Shown: one piece after another, positions 52,405-60,742 of the stretch | How positions within the stretch are numbered: the first letter of the stretch is position 1 | Layout of the letters: each line of letters starts with the position of its first letter | Source: Streptomyces sp. MUM 178J | Lineage (GTDB): Bacteria; Actinomycetota; Actinomycetes; Streptomycetales; Streptomycetaceae | NCBI RefSeq assembly: GCF_022414575.1 | Contig: NZ_JADWYQ010000013.1 | Coordinates: forward strand, 62,001 to 126,000 | Length of the DNA: 64,000 nucleotides | Direction: 5' to 3' | The notes under the pieces: generated by a model | What the model was told of the DNA's origin: nothing | The model's input: only the letters and a program-made list of their open reading frames with translations | Databases searched by the model: none | Program-made: the position numbers and the translations under genes

Positions 52405-52989
52405 TCAGGCGCTCTCACCGATGTGCCGGTACAAGGTGGCTCGGGAGATCCCCAGGGCCTTGGCGATGGCGCTGACGCTCTCTCCCTTGGCCTTCCTGGC
52501 ACGGGCCACGGTCAGTACATCCTCGTCCACCACAGACGGTCGGCCGCCGGTACGCCCCTGCGCCTTGGCTGCTTCCAGCCCGGCCCGCGTGCGGTTCTTG
52601 ATGAGCGACCGTTCGAACTCCGCCATGGCCGCGATGATCTGGAAGAACAGGCGGCCATCGGCCGACGTGGTGTCGACAGAGGAGAGTGCACCATCGAGCA
52701 CGCGGAAACCTATGCCTCGCTTGCGCAGGCCGTCGACGACGGTCACAAGGTCGATGAGTGACCGGCCGAGCCGGTCAAGCTTCCAGACGCACAGCACGTC
52801 GCCCGGTCGGGCGTAGTCCAGTACGGCCGTGAGCTCCGGCCTGTCGGTGTTCTTGCCACTGGCCTTGTCCTCGAAGATGCGGGCGCACCCTGCGCCCGTC
52901 AGTGTGTCGCGCTGGAGCTGCGCCTCCTGGTCATCGGTGGAGACGCGGGCGTACCCGATGAGCCGGCCGGTGGTGGTGTTCGTCGTCAC
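52405..52989 (-). CDS. Serine recombinase, resolvase/invertase type
   Basis: A 194-aa small serine recombinase. The catalytic domain begins with RLIGYARVSTDDQEAQLQ (nucleophile Ser in ARVST), followed by FEDKASGKNTDRPEL, VWKLDRLGRS and IIAAMAEFERSLI. The C-terminal helix-turn-helix is SVSAIAKALGISRATLYRHI. Length is normal for Tn3 resolvase/Pin-type enzymes. Start is GTG at 52989. It resolves cointegrates or flips DNA in mobile elements. Palindromic motifs lie directly upstream at 53013-53120 and are candidate crossover or regulatory sites. Confidence 0.9.
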   Translation of the reverse strand: MTTNTTTGRLIGYARVSTDDQEAQLQRDTLTGAGCARIFEDKASGKNTDRPELTAVLDYARPGDVLCVWKLDRLGRSLIDLVTVVDGLRKRGIGFRVLDGALSSVDTTSADGRLFFQIIAAMAEFERSLIKNRTRAGLEAAKAQGRTGGRPSVVDEDVLTVARARKAKGESVSAIAKALGISRATLYRHIGESA

Positions 52990-53012
52990 GACACAGATTG
53001 TCTCATAACTCG

Positions 53013-53120
53013 TCTCAAAAGATCAGTTTGAGATGGAAGTTTCGAGGCGGGTTTTGAACAGGGTTGCGCCCCCTTCCGGGGTGTGTGCTGTCTCGTCTCA
53101 CAAACCTTGGTTTTCGAGAC
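53013..53120. promoter_or_regulatory. Candidate recombination/res sites with GTCTC motifs
   Basis: TCTCAAA (53013-53019) and TTTGAGA (53027-53033) form one inverted repeat; GTCTC (53095-53099) and GAGAC (53116-53120), with AAACC/GGTTT inside, form another. Further GTCTCA copies lie nearby. Multiple dyads upstream of a serine recombinase gene are the usual form of a res site. A/T content is raised here. Confidence 0.5.
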
Positions 53121-53149
53121 GGCCGACATGCGCTCAGTACGATGCGCCC

Positions 53150-53395
53150 GTGATCCCTTACATACCCGCTGACACCCGTCAGCTTCTCCTTGTCGCCTGC
53201 ACAGTCACGGCCCTGACCGCTGGGGCTCTCGGCTGGTTCGCCGCCCAAGAGGTCCGCCCGAGTTGCTCCTACTCGACGATCCTCGTGGGGTCCGAGGCGG
53301 AACAGGAGGAAGCCGCAGAGCGCGCTTACTGGCAAGCCGTCGCCTCTGGCGACTGCGCACCGCCACACCCCCGCTGGCGTTTCTGGCTCGGCTGA
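53150..53395 (+). CDS. Small membrane protein of a mobile element
   Basis: An 81-aa protein beginning at GTG with IPYIPADTRQ, one membrane helix (LLLVACTVTALTAGALGWFA) and a short outer part with two Cys (SCSYSTILVG and GDCAPP). No enzyme motif. Such single-helix proteins are frequent in Streptomyces integrative elements, next to recombinase and transfer genes. Its function is unknown. The longer frame from 53033 covers the dyad region and is not used. Confidence 0.6.
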   Translation: MIPYIPADTRQLLLVACTVTALTAGALGWFAAQEVRPSCSYSTILVGSEAEQEEAAERAYWQAVASGDCAPPHPRWRFWLG

Positions 53396-53517
53396 CCTCC
53401 TCACGCCCGCTGGCGCGAGGCGGGGAGCCTGTGACCGGCAGGGCGTAAGAGATGGCGACGGCGGAAGGGGTGGGGGATGACCCTCTGAAGGGGTCTTGGT
53501 TGACCGCCATGTCTTAA

Positions 53518-53823
53518 GGTGACGGCTTCAAGCTGTACCAGGGCGAGGCGGGCGGACCGCAGGACCCCGAGAAGGTGTCGGCCCGCTGGTGGACGGCACG
53601 CAATCGTCTGCACCTGCCGGACAACTTCCGGCTGCACGACTGGCGGGCGTCGAAGGTCACGAACGATCTGGACAACCACGAGAACCCGGTAGAGGTCTCG
53701 GCCAACGCCCGGCACCACTCGCCGGGCTACACCATGGCGCGGTACGGCAGGCGTCGCGCTGAGGGAGCGAAGAAGCCGGCCGCTTCCAGTGCCAGCCGAC
53801 TCGGCCTGTCATCCCTGGTCTGA
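53518..53823 (+). pseudogene. Tyrosine integrase, C-terminal remnant
   Basis: About 101 codons with no start and an in-frame stop (TAA at 53515-53517) directly upstream. The sequence FRLHDWRASKVTNDL carries the HxxR box, and ARHHSPGYTMARYGR carries the later His and the catalytic Tyr region of phage-type integrases. The arm-binding and core-binding domains and the first catalytic Arg are missing. It ends 89 bases from the 3' end of tRNA-Leu, the usual position of an integrase next to its attachment site. It is dead, so the element it belonged to cannot excise on its own. Confidence 0.82.
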
Positions 53824-53881
53824 CCAGGAAGTTCGCTCGGCTGTTGGTCACATGGTTGGTCACGCCACAGCCGGAGAAACA

Positions 53882-53904
53882 GAAAAACCCCAGATCGACT
53901 GGGG
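53882..53904 (-). terminator. tRNA terminator hairpin
   Basis: CCCCAG and CTGGGG pair over six bases with a 5-base loop and, on the minus strand, run into TTTTT. A classical intrinsic terminator directly after the tRNA-Leu gene. Confidence 0.85.
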
Positions 53905-53911
53905 TCTCTGC

Positions 53912-53999
53912 TGGTGTCCGAGGGGGGACTTGAACCCCCACGCCCGATAAAGGGCACTAGCACCTCAAGCTAGCGCGTCTGCCATTCCGCCACCCGGAC
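53912..53999 (-). tRNA. tRNA-Leu (anticodon GAG)
   Basis: Minus strand. Acceptor arms GTCCGGG and CTCGGAC pair with one G-T wobble; the anticodon stem CTAGC/GCTAG holds the loop TTGAGGT with anticodon GAG; a long variable arm of class II type follows; the T arm is GGGGG TTCAAGT CCCCC; CCA is encoded. It reads CUC/CUU codons. It is a common target for integration, and the integrase stub ends just beyond its 3' end. Confidence 0.95.
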
Positions 54000-54160
54000 A
54001 AGGTGTCTGTCGCGCGGCCCTGGGCCGTTCCGACGTGGAAAACCATAGCAAACAATCGAGGGTGCTCGATCACGGCCGGTTCCCTTGGGGTCCGCCCCGG
54101 GACAGGAGGAGGATGAGGGGGACCACCGGGGGCCACACAGCGACAGCGGGAGGAATCGGC

Positions 54161-55531
54161 GTGAGCGAGTCGACCAGTGCGGACAAGGCCGCGCCCGTCT
54201 CGGGGCCTGCCTCAGGGCCCGTCCAAGGGCATGTCTCCGGCGAGGACGAGGTCGTCGACCTGTGCCGAGAACTGATCCGGATCGACACCAGCAACTACGG
54301 CGACCACTCGGGGCCGGGGGAGCGGGCGGCGGCGGAGTACGTCGCCGCGAAACTCGCCGAGGTCGGCCTCGAACCGCAGATCGTGGAGTCCCACCGGGGC
54401 CGGGCCTCCACCGTGGCCCGTATCGAGGGCGAGGACCCGTCCCGGCCCGCCCTGCTGATCCACGGCCATACGGACGTGGTGCCGGCCGACGCCGACGACT
54501 GGACCCACCACCCCTTCTCGGGCGAGATCGCCGACGGCTGCGTCTGGGGCCGGGGCGCGGTCGACATGAAGGACATGGACGCGATGACCCTCGCCGTCGT
54601 GCGGGACCGGCTGCGCAGCGGCCGTAAGCCCCCGCGCGACGTGGTGCTCGCCTTCCTGGCCGACGAGGAGGCCGGCGGCACGTACGGGGCCCGGTATCTC
54701 GTGGACCGGCACCCCGGCCTCTTCGAGGGCGTCACCGAGGCCATCGGCGAGGTCGGCGGCTTCTCCTTCACGGTGAACGAGAAGCTGCGGCTCTATCTCG
54801 TGGAGACCGCGCAGAAGGGCATGCACTGGATGCGCCTGACCGTGGACGGCACCGCCGGGCACGGCTCCATGACCAACGACGACAACGCCATCACCGAGCT
54901 GTGCGAGGCGGTCGGACGCCTCGGCCGGCACCAGTGGCCCGTCAGGGTCACCAAGACCGTGCGGTCCTTCCTGGACGAGTTGTCGGACGCCCTGGGCACC
55001 CCGCTGGACCCGGAGGACATGGACGCGACGCTCGCCAAGCTCGGCGGCATCGCCAAGATGGTCGGCGCCACCCTGCGCAACTCCGCCGCGCCGACCATGC
55101 TCGGCGCCGGGTACAAGGTCAATGTCATCCCCGGCCAGGCTGCCGCCCATGTCGACGGGCGCTTCCTGCCCGGCTACGAGGAGGAGTTCCTGGCCGACCT
55201 CGACCGGCTGCTGGGTCCGCGGGTGCGGCGCGAGGACGTGCACGCCGACAAGGCGCTGGAGACCAGCTTCGACGGATCACTCGTGGACGCGATGCAGACG
55301 GCGCTGCGCGCCGAGGACCCGATCGCGCGCGCCGTGCCGTACATGCTCTCCGGCGGCACGGACGCCAAGTCCTTCGACGACCTCGGCATCCGCTGCTTCG
55401 GCTTCGCGCCGCTGCGGCTGCCCCCCGAGCTGGACTTCGCAGGCATGTTCCACGGGGTTGACGAGCGGGTGCCCGTCGACGGTCTGAAGTTCGGCGTACG
55501 GGTGCTCGACCGCTTCCTCGACGCCTGCTGA
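54161..55531 (+). CDS. M20 family metallopeptidase
   Basis: A 456-aa dizinc hydrolase. LIHGHTDVVP gives the first His, WGRGAVDMKD the bridging Asp, and LADEEAGGTYGA the catalytic Glu pair. A dimerisation domain follows, and near the end MLSGGTDAKSF gives the last zinc ligand region (FHGVDERV contains the His). It removes an amino acid from peptides or N-acyl amino acids in the cytoplasm. The start is GTG at 54161, after GGGAGGAAT; a longer frame to 54035 is Arg/Gly noise. It precedes the chaplin genes by about 190 bases but is probably a separate unit. Confidence 0.9.
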   Translation: MSESTSADKAAPVSGPASGPVQGHVSGEDEVVDLCRELIRIDTSNYGDHSGPGERAAAEYVAAKLAEVGLEPQIVESHRGRASTVARIEGEDPSRPALLIHGHTDVVPADADDWTHHPFSGEIADGCVWGRGAVDMKDMDAMTLAVVRDRLRSGRKPPRDVVLAFLADEEAGGTYGARYLVDRHPGLFEGVTEAIGEVGGFSFTVNEKLRLYLVETAQKGMHWMRLTVDGTAGHGSMTNDDNAITELCEAVGRLGRHQWPVRVTKTVRSFLDELSDALGTPLDPEDMDATLAKLGGIAKMVGATLRNSAAPTMLGAGYKVNVIPGQAAAHVDGRFLPGYEEEFLADLDRLLGPRVRREDVHADKALETSFDGSLVDAMQTALRAEDPIARAVPYMLSGGTDAKSFDDLGIRCFGFAPLRLPPELDFAGMFHGVDERVPVDGLKFGVRVLDRFLDAC

Positions 55532-55717
55532 AAGCCCGGCTCGACCGGGTGCGGCCGAAGGGCATCGTCCGCTGAAACGAAACTTCCATAATCGTGATCA
55601 TGTGCGCTCCTTGCTGGAAAGAGTGAATGTGCGCCCGGGGGCGTGGCCCCGCACGTCACTCCTCGTTACAGGTGGTGCGGTCCGCGGCTGGGACCGCACT
55701 GCCAACAAGGAGGAATA

Positions 55718-55951
55718 ATGATCAAGAAGGTCGTCGCCGCTGCGGCTGCCACCGGTGGTCTGGTGCTCGCGGGTGCGGGCGTGGCCATGGCCGACGCCGG
55801 CGCCCAGGGTGCCGCCGTGGGTTCCCCCGGCGTGCTCTCGGGCAACGTCGTCCAGGCGCCCGTCCACCTGCCGGTGAACGTGTGCGGCAACACGATCGAC
55901 GTGGTCGGACTGCTGAACCCCGCCTTCGGCAACACCTGCGTCAACGAGTGA
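55718..55951 (+). CDS. chpH: Short chaplin
   Basis: A 77-aa secreted, amyloid-forming surface protein that coats aerial hyphae. A signal peptide (MIKKVVAAAAATGGLVLAGA, cleaved near AMADAG) is followed by one chaplin domain: SPGVLSGNVVQAPVHLPVN, then CGNTIDVVGLLNPAFGNTC with the two conserved Cys. There is no sortase signal, as in short chaplins. I name it chpH because a two-Cys short chaplin directly next to a long chaplin is the chpH-chpC arrangement of S. coelicolor. The ribosome site AAGGAGG is very strong. A hairpin terminator follows. Confidence 0.9.
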   Translation: MIKKVVAAAAATGGLVLAGAGVAMADAGAQGAAVGSPGVLSGNVVQAPVHLPVNVCGNTIDVVGLLNPAFGNTCVNE

Positions 55952-55959
55952 CGTGCTGA

Positions 55960-55980
55960 CCCGGCCCGTCAGGGGCCGGG
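55960..55980 (+). terminator. Hairpin after chpH
   Basis: CCCGGCCC and GGGCCGGG pair perfectly over eight bases with a 5-base loop, nine bases after the chpH stop. It separates chpH from chpC, which may differ in expression level. Confidence 0.7.
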
Positions 55981-56098
55981 GCCAGAAGTCTTACCGGGCG
56001 GCCCGGGATGCGCGCCATGCGCTCCGGGGCCGTCTGGCTTTCCATCCGGGTCAGGCTGGACCCGGACCAGTGCTGAAACGGAAGGCAGAGATCAACCA

Positions 56099-57334
56099 AT
56101 GCGACAGGTCACTCGCAAGGGTTTGATGACCATGGCGGCCGCGGGCGGAATCGTCGCCCTCGGCGGCGGATACGCACAGGCCGAGGCCGGAGCGATCGGC
56201 GGCGCGTCGGACTCCCCCGGGATCCTCTCCGGCAACAACGTCCAGGCGCCCGTCCATGTGCCGGTGAGCGTGTGCGGCAACACCGTCAACGCGGTGGCGC
56301 TGCTGAACCCCGCCATGGGCAACGCCTGCGCCAACGGCTCGTCCTCGTCCGGGACCGGCGGGGGCGGCGGGTCGCAGGCGACCGGGAGCGCCGCCGACTC
56401 GCCGGGCGTCGCGTCCGGCAACAACGTCCAGGCGCCCGTCCACCTGCCGGTGAACGCGTGCGGCAACACCGTCAACGCGGTGGCGCTGCTGAACCCCGCC
56501 ATGGGCAACGCCTGCGCCAACGGCTCGTCCTCGTCCGGGACCGGCGGGGGCGGCGGGTCGCAGGCGACCGGGAGCGCCGCCGACTCGCCGGGCGTCGCGT
56601 CCGGCAACAACGTCCAGGCGCCCGTCCACCTGCCGGTGAACGCGTGCGGCAACACCGTCAACGCGGTGGCGCTGCTGAACCCCGCCATGGGCAACGCCTG
56701 CGCCAACGGCTCGTCCTCGTCCGGGACCGGCGACGCCTACGGCGAGGGCAGCAGTCAGCAGGGCGTCGGGTCGCAGGCGACCGGGAGCACCGCCGACTCG
56801 CCGGGCGTCGCGTCCGGCAACAACGTCCAGGCGCCCATCCATGTGCCCGTCGGCGCCTGCGGCAACACCGTCACGGTCGGCGGGCTCGGCAACGCGACGA
56901 CGGGCAACGGCTGCGCCAACGTGGCGGGTCCCGCCCAGGCCGACAACCCGGGCGGCTCCGCCGACTCGGAGGACTCCGGCACCTCCGACCAGACCGGCTC
57001 CGAGGGCACCGACGACTCGGACGACTCCAGCACCGCCGGAGAGCACGAGGGCAGCAGCGTCGAGGCCGACGGCAGCTCCGAGGGCATCGGCGGCTCGGAC
57101 GACTCCAGCACCGCCGGAGAGCACGAGGGCAGCAGCGTCGAGGCCGAGGGCGGCGTCGAGGTCGAGACCCGGGACGAGGCCGGCGCCTCGGGCGGGCAGG
57201 ACATCGCCCGAGCCAAGAGCGCCGCGGAGCTCGCCGGAACCGGCACCAACGGGATGGGACTGATCATCCCGGCGGGCGCCGGGCTGCTGCTCGGCGGCGC
57301 GGTCCTGTACCGCCGCGCCCGCGCCGCCGCCTGA
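56099..57334 (+). CDS. chpC: Long chaplin with four chaplin domains
   Basis: A 411-aa wall-anchored chaplin. Signal peptide 1-29; chaplin domains at about 31-79, 98-141, 160-203 and 231-275, each with two Cys (59/77, 121/139, 183/201, 254/272). A Ser/Asp/Glu-rich spacer (282-375) contains a repeated DDSSTAGEHEGSSVEA unit. The sorting signal LAGTG (379-383), a membrane helix and RRARAA complete a LAxTG substrate of class E sortase. Long chaplins in S. coelicolor have two domains; here domains 2 and 3 are near-identical at DNA level, so a recent duplication is likely. Anchored chaplins nucleate fibre assembly of the short ones. Confidence 0.92.
   Translation: MRQVTRKGLMTMAAAGGIVALGGGYAQAEAGAIGGASDSPGILSGNNVQAPVHVPVSVCGNTVNAVALLNPAMGNACANGSSSSGTGGGGGSQATGSAADSPGVASGNNVQAPVHLPVNACGNTVNAVALLNPAMGNACANGSSSSGTGGGGGSQATGSAADSPGVASGNNVQAPVHLPVNACGNTVNAVALLNPAMGNACANGSSSSGTGDAYGEGSSQQGVGSQATGSTADSPGVASGNNVQAPIHVPVGACGNTVTVGGLGNATTGNGCANVAGPAQADNPGGSADSEDSGTSDQTGSEGTDDSDDSSTAGEHEGSSVEADGSSEGIGGSDDSSTAGEHEGSSVEAEGGVEVETRDEAGASGGQDIARAKSAAELAGTGTNGMGLIIPAGAGLLLGGAVLYRRARAAA
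56336..56707 (+). repeat. 186-base direct repeat, two copies, inside chpC
   Basis: 56336-56521 and 56522-56707 are almost identical 62-codon units, each a Gly/Ser linker plus a chaplin domain; a third copy begins at 56708 but soon diverges. Copy number can change by unequal recombination without loss of frame. Confidence 0.92.
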
Positions 57335-57362
57335 CCGGAGAGGTCCTCACCGCCGGTGCGAC

Positions 57363-57395
57363 GGAGCGGGCCCCGCGTCTGCGGGGGCCCGCTCC
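57363..57395. terminator. Strong hairpin after chpC
   Basis: GGAGCGGGCCCCGC pairs with GCGGGGGCCCGCTCC (one bulged base) around a short loop. It serves chpC and probably also the convergent DUF5703 gene. Confidence 0.75.
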
Positions 57396-57426
57396 GGCTC
57401 GCTCTGTCTCGCGCTGTCTTCTCAGG

Positions 57427-57615
57427 TCACCAGGTGGCGCGAACCTGACGGATGATGCGCCGGCGCAGCCGCACCCTGCGGCTGCCGTCCCGGCGCAACG
57501 TCAGTCGGTCCAACTCCCAGTGACCGTACTCGGCATGGTCGGTCAGCAGACGTGTCGCCTCCTTGCGGGAAACCCCGCGCGGTACGTACACGTCGACAAA
57601 TTCGTATTCCGGCAT
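57427..57615 (-). CDS. DUF5703 family small protein
   Basis: A 62-aa protein: MPEYEFVDVYVPRGVSRKEA, then TRLLTDHAEYGHWELDRL and a strongly basic tail (RRVRLRRRIIRQVRATW). This is the small conserved actinomycete family DUF5703; its role is not known. The basic tail suggests RNA or nucleic-acid binding, which is inference only. It is convergent with chpC and divergent from the next gene, whose start is 49 bases away. Confidence 0.82.
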   Translation of the reverse strand: MPEYEFVDVYVPRGVSRKEATRLLTDHAEYGHWELDRLTLRRDGSRRVRLRRRIIRQVRATW

Positions 57616-57663
57616 CGCAATCTATTGTGACGCCAGTGCCCCGGTACGGATAGCGTCTGCACT

Positions 57664-58302
57664 ATGTCTGATGCTGCGCAGCCCACCGCTGCCGAGGTAC
57701 GCGCCGCCGCGGAGGCGCTCAAAGCCGCGCTGGACCGTCACCTGCTGGCGGTCGAGCGCCGCACGGGTGAGGATGACCCGGCCGTGTACGACGCCTTCAA
57801 CGCCCTCGCCGCGGCGGCGGAGGCGTATGACGAGCGGCTGTACGACCGCTACGACGAAGTGACACCCTTCGAGATCCCCGGCGCGGACGACTCCCTGCCG
57901 CCGTACACGGGCCCCGAGGAACCGAGCGCCCTCAGCGTGCTGATCCGCCGGGACTACGCGGTGGTCGAGCCGCAGCGACTGCTCGCACAGGCACAGCGCA
58001 TCGCCGACCTGGACGCCGATGACGAGCGCCGGGAGAACGCCCCCACCGTGGGCGAGAGCGTGCACGCCGCGCTCGGCGTGCTGTTCGGCGAGTTCGAACC
58101 GGACGAAATCGCCAGCCGGCACAAGGAGTTCGGCCTGGAGGAAGGCGACTCCACACTCTGGGTCTCCGCCGCGGAGGAGCTCCCCGAACCCGGCGAGTGG
58201 CTGACCACCCCCTTCGACCAAGCGGACCCCGAACGCGTGGTCTGCCGCTTCGACGTCAGCTCCGTCTTCGACGAGGAAGACCACCCCGAGGCTCCCTCGT
58301 AA
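57664..58302 (+). CDS. Conserved acidic protein of unknown function
   Basis: A 212-aa acidic, helix-rich protein with many Glu and Asp residues. The first 90 residues look like a helical bundle (VRAAAEALKAALDRHLLAVE, YDAFNALAAAAEAYDERLYD); the end is mixed. I recognise it as a conserved actinomycete type but know no function. No signal or membrane segment. It is divergent from DUF5703 and convergent with the RecD-like gene. Confidence 0.75.
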   Translation: MSDAAQPTAAEVRAAAEALKAALDRHLLAVERRTGEDDPAVYDAFNALAAAAEAYDERLYDRYDEVTPFEIPGADDSLPPYTGPEEPSALSVLIRRDYAVVEPQRLLAQAQRIADLDADDERRENAPTVGESVHAALGVLFGEFEPDEIASRHKEFGLEEGDSTLWVSAAEELPEPGEWLTTPFDQADPERVVCRFDVSSVFDEEDHPEAPS

Positions 58303-58426
58303 ACCCCGCTCCCGCGGGTGGCCCCATCCCAACTGTCACCGGTGCAGGGGCCACCCCACGGCGCGGCAACGGCGGCGCAGAAGGAGGACAAGGTCCTGTG
58401 CGCAATCCCCGGGGCCCGCCGCCGGA

Positions 58427-60742
58427 CTACTCCGCCGCCGCCAGGAGCTGCACCAGCAGTCCCCGCAGCCGTGTCGTGCGCGCCGGCGCCGACCGCGACG
58501 CCACCGCCTCCGCAAGCGCCTTGTCCGCGCCGTGCACCACGGACAGATGCCGCTCCCCGCGACTGAACGCCGTATACGCCCATGCCCGGTTCAGCGCTGC
58601 CCCCGCGTCGCCCGGCACCACCGCCACGACCGCCGCCCACCGCATCGCCGACGCCTGGTGTGCCGTCACCGCCCAGCCGTGCCGCAGCGCCGTGCCGACC
58701 CGTTCCCTCGGCACGGTGACGCGCCCGCTCTCGCACTCCAGGCGCAGTCCCTCCGCGTCCGCGGAGACCACTGTGCCCAGCACTGTCCGGCCGGGCGCCG
58801 GGGCGTAGGCCACCCGGTCACCCGGGTCGAAGCCCCCGAAGCGCCCGGGACCGGGGTTGAGCCGCTGTTTGAGCGCGGCATTCAGCGCGCGCGTCCCCGC
58901 CGCGCCCCCATGCGCCACGGCGATCACCTGGGTGTCCTCCGTAGGAACCCCCAGCGCCCGCGGCACGGAGTCCGCGACGAGCTGCACCGTACGGTGGACC
59001 GCCTCGCCCGCGTCGTGCACGGGCACGATGACGACCTCCCTGCCGGGCGCGGCGACCTCGTTCAGCTCGCCCACGCCGATACCCGAGACCAGCTCGCCGA
59101 TCGGTCCGGGATCCGGAGTGCGGGAGGCGATCTTCGGACACACCTCCGCGGTCAGGACGTCCTGGAAGACCCGGCCCGCACCCGCGGAGCCCAGCACCGC
59201 GGGGTCCCCGGAGAGCAGCAGCCGGCACCCGTCGGGCAGTGACTCCACCAGCATGGCCGCGGTCTCCACATCCAGCTGGGGCGTGTCGAGGACGGCCAGC
59301 ACGTCGAGGGCGAAGGCGCCCTCGTCGTCGCGGGCGGGCCCCTGCTCTCCGGAGAGCAGCCCGGCCATGGTGACGGCCTCGGAACCCAGTCTGCGCCGGC
59401 CGTTCTCGCTGTGGACAGCGACCGCGGCGCGCAGTCCGCGTTCCCGCGCCGCCTGTGCCACGGCGACCGCCTCGGCACGTGCCGCCTCACCGCCGGTGTG
59501 CAGGACGACGCCGTGCGCGCCGACGGCGCGCACCAGCTCCGGCCCCTCCCACACCTCGCCGTGTCCGGTCCTGATCAGCCGGGCCAGCCCGTCGGCGAGG
59601 CTCTCCTCCGCGAGGGCGTACCGGTCGAGCCCCAGGAGGACCGGCGCCGGGGGCTCCTCGGGTTCGGCCTCTCCGGAAGCGCCCGCCCCCTCAGACGCAC
59701 CGGGCTCTTCGGCTGCGCCGGCCTCTTCCTCCAGGCCGTCCTGGAACACCAGCACCGCCCCCTCTGCGACGGCCTGCTGGAGCGCTTCCTCCGGGGCGGG
59801 GACCGACTGCCCGGCGAGTGCGTCACGCACCGCCGCGGTCTCCAGTGCGGTATGGCCCTGGAGCGCGGCCCGCTCCAGCAGCCAGGAGACCAGGGCCACG
59901 GCCCTGCGCCGGTCACCCGGGCCGCACTCCGCGCCCAGCAGCGCCCTAGCGAAGGCGTCCGCCTGCTCCGGCCGGACGCCGGGCACGGACAGCAGCCGCC
60001 ACGGGTCCTCGCGCAGCAGCTGAGCCGACCGCTCCCCGAGCACGCCCGCGACCTGCCCGGCCAGCGCTTCGGGTGCACCGCCCTCGGCCAGCACGGCCGC
60101 CGCACCCCGCACCGTCAGCGGGTCCGGCGAGGGCGGTGTCCGCGGAGCCTCGGCGGCTCGGGGCCGTGCCGACGGAGCGGCAGCCGGGGAGGGCCTGCGC
60201 GGCGGGAACGCGGGGGAGTCGAAGAACTCTGTCGTGGACTTCTCGCCGCTCTCCACGGCCCGCACCGCCGCGAGCAGTTCGGCGGCCGTGCCGCTCAGCT
60301 TGCCGCCGCTGTCGACGGGGCCGCCCTTGGCGGCCTTCCGCTCCTCGATCCGCGCCCGCAGCTCCCGCTGCGCCGCGAGCTCGGCCTCGGCCTCGGACGG
60401 CGCTCCGGCCTCCGGCCCGGTCTCCTCGTCTTCTGCGCCAGCTTCCCGGATCGCTCCGGAACCCGCTTCTCCCGCCGCGGGGCGTCCGTCCTCGGACGCC
60501 TCGGACGCCTCGGAGTCCGAGCCCCCGGTCTGCGGCCCCGAGCCCGAAGCACCTGCCTGGGGCTCCGCGGCCTCGGGCCCCGCGGCGGCGGCCGTCTCCG
60601 CCGCCGCCTCCCCCGCGCCGGCGGCTTCCGCTGCCTCCGCGGGCTGCGTGGCTTCGGGGGCTTCGGCGGCCTCGGGGCCTCCCTCCGACGATCCGGCGGC
60701 GGCCGGGGCGTCGGGGTCGGTCCCCCGGGAAGGCACAGTCAC
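58427..60742 (-). CDS. RecD2-like protein with degenerate ATPase motifs
   Basis: A 771-aa protein. The first 230 residues are an acidic Ala/Glu/Pro-rich tract, then a helix-hairpin-helix region (EDPWRLLSVPGVRPEQADAF) as in RecD2. In the helicase core, the P-loop position reads VLHTGGEAARAEAV, lacking the Gly-Lys-Thr; the Walker B position is LDVLAVLDTPQLD, lacking the Asp-Glu pair. Later blocks (LLLSGDPAVLGSAGAGRVF, WAVTAHQASAMRWAAVV, AWAYTAFSRGERHLSVVHG) keep the RecD2 form. It thus looks like a catalytically dead RecD2 relative, perhaps a structural or regulatory DNA-binding protein. GTG start overlaps the stop of the aldo/keto reductase gene (GTGA). Confidence 0.82.
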   Translation of the reverse strand: MTVPSRGTDPDAPAAAGSSEGGPEAAEAPEATQPAEAAEAAGAGEAAAETAAAAGPEAAEPQAGASGSGPQTGGSDSEASEASEDGRPAAGEAGSGAIREAGAEDEETGPEAGAPSEAEAELAAQRELRARIEERKAAKGGPVDSGGKLSGTAAELLAAVRAVESGEKSTTEFFDSPAFPPRRPSPAAAPSARPRAAEAPRTPPSPDPLTVRGAAAVLAEGGAPEALAGQVAGVLGERSAQLLREDPWRLLSVPGVRPEQADAFARALLGAECGPGDRRRAVALVSWLLERAALQGHTALETAAVRDALAGQSVPAPEEALQQAVAEGAVLVFQDGLEEEAGAAEEPGASEGAGASGEAEPEEPPAPVLLGLDRYALAEESLADGLARLIRTGHGEVWEGPELVRAVGAHGVVLHTGGEAARAEAVAVAQAARERGLRAAVAVHSENGRRRLGSEAVTMAGLLSGEQGPARDDEGAFALDVLAVLDTPQLDVETAAMLVESLPDGCRLLLSGDPAVLGSAGAGRVFQDVLTAEVCPKIASRTPDPGPIGELVSGIGVGELNEVAAPGREVVIVPVHDAGEAVHRTVQLVADSVPRALGVPTEDTQVIAVAHGGAAGTRALNAALKQRLNPGPGRFGGFDPGDRVAYAPAPGRTVLGTVVSADAEGLRLECESGRVTVPRERVGTALRHGWAVTAHQASAMRWAAVVAVVPGDAGAALNRAWAYTAFSRGERHLSVVHGADKALAEAVASRSAPARTTRLRGLLVQLLAAAE

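Noticed and set aside
53033..53395. A longer 120-aa version of the small membrane protein
   Set aside because: The first 39 codons run through the palindromic recombinase region and have poor coding character; the GTG at 53150 is better placed.
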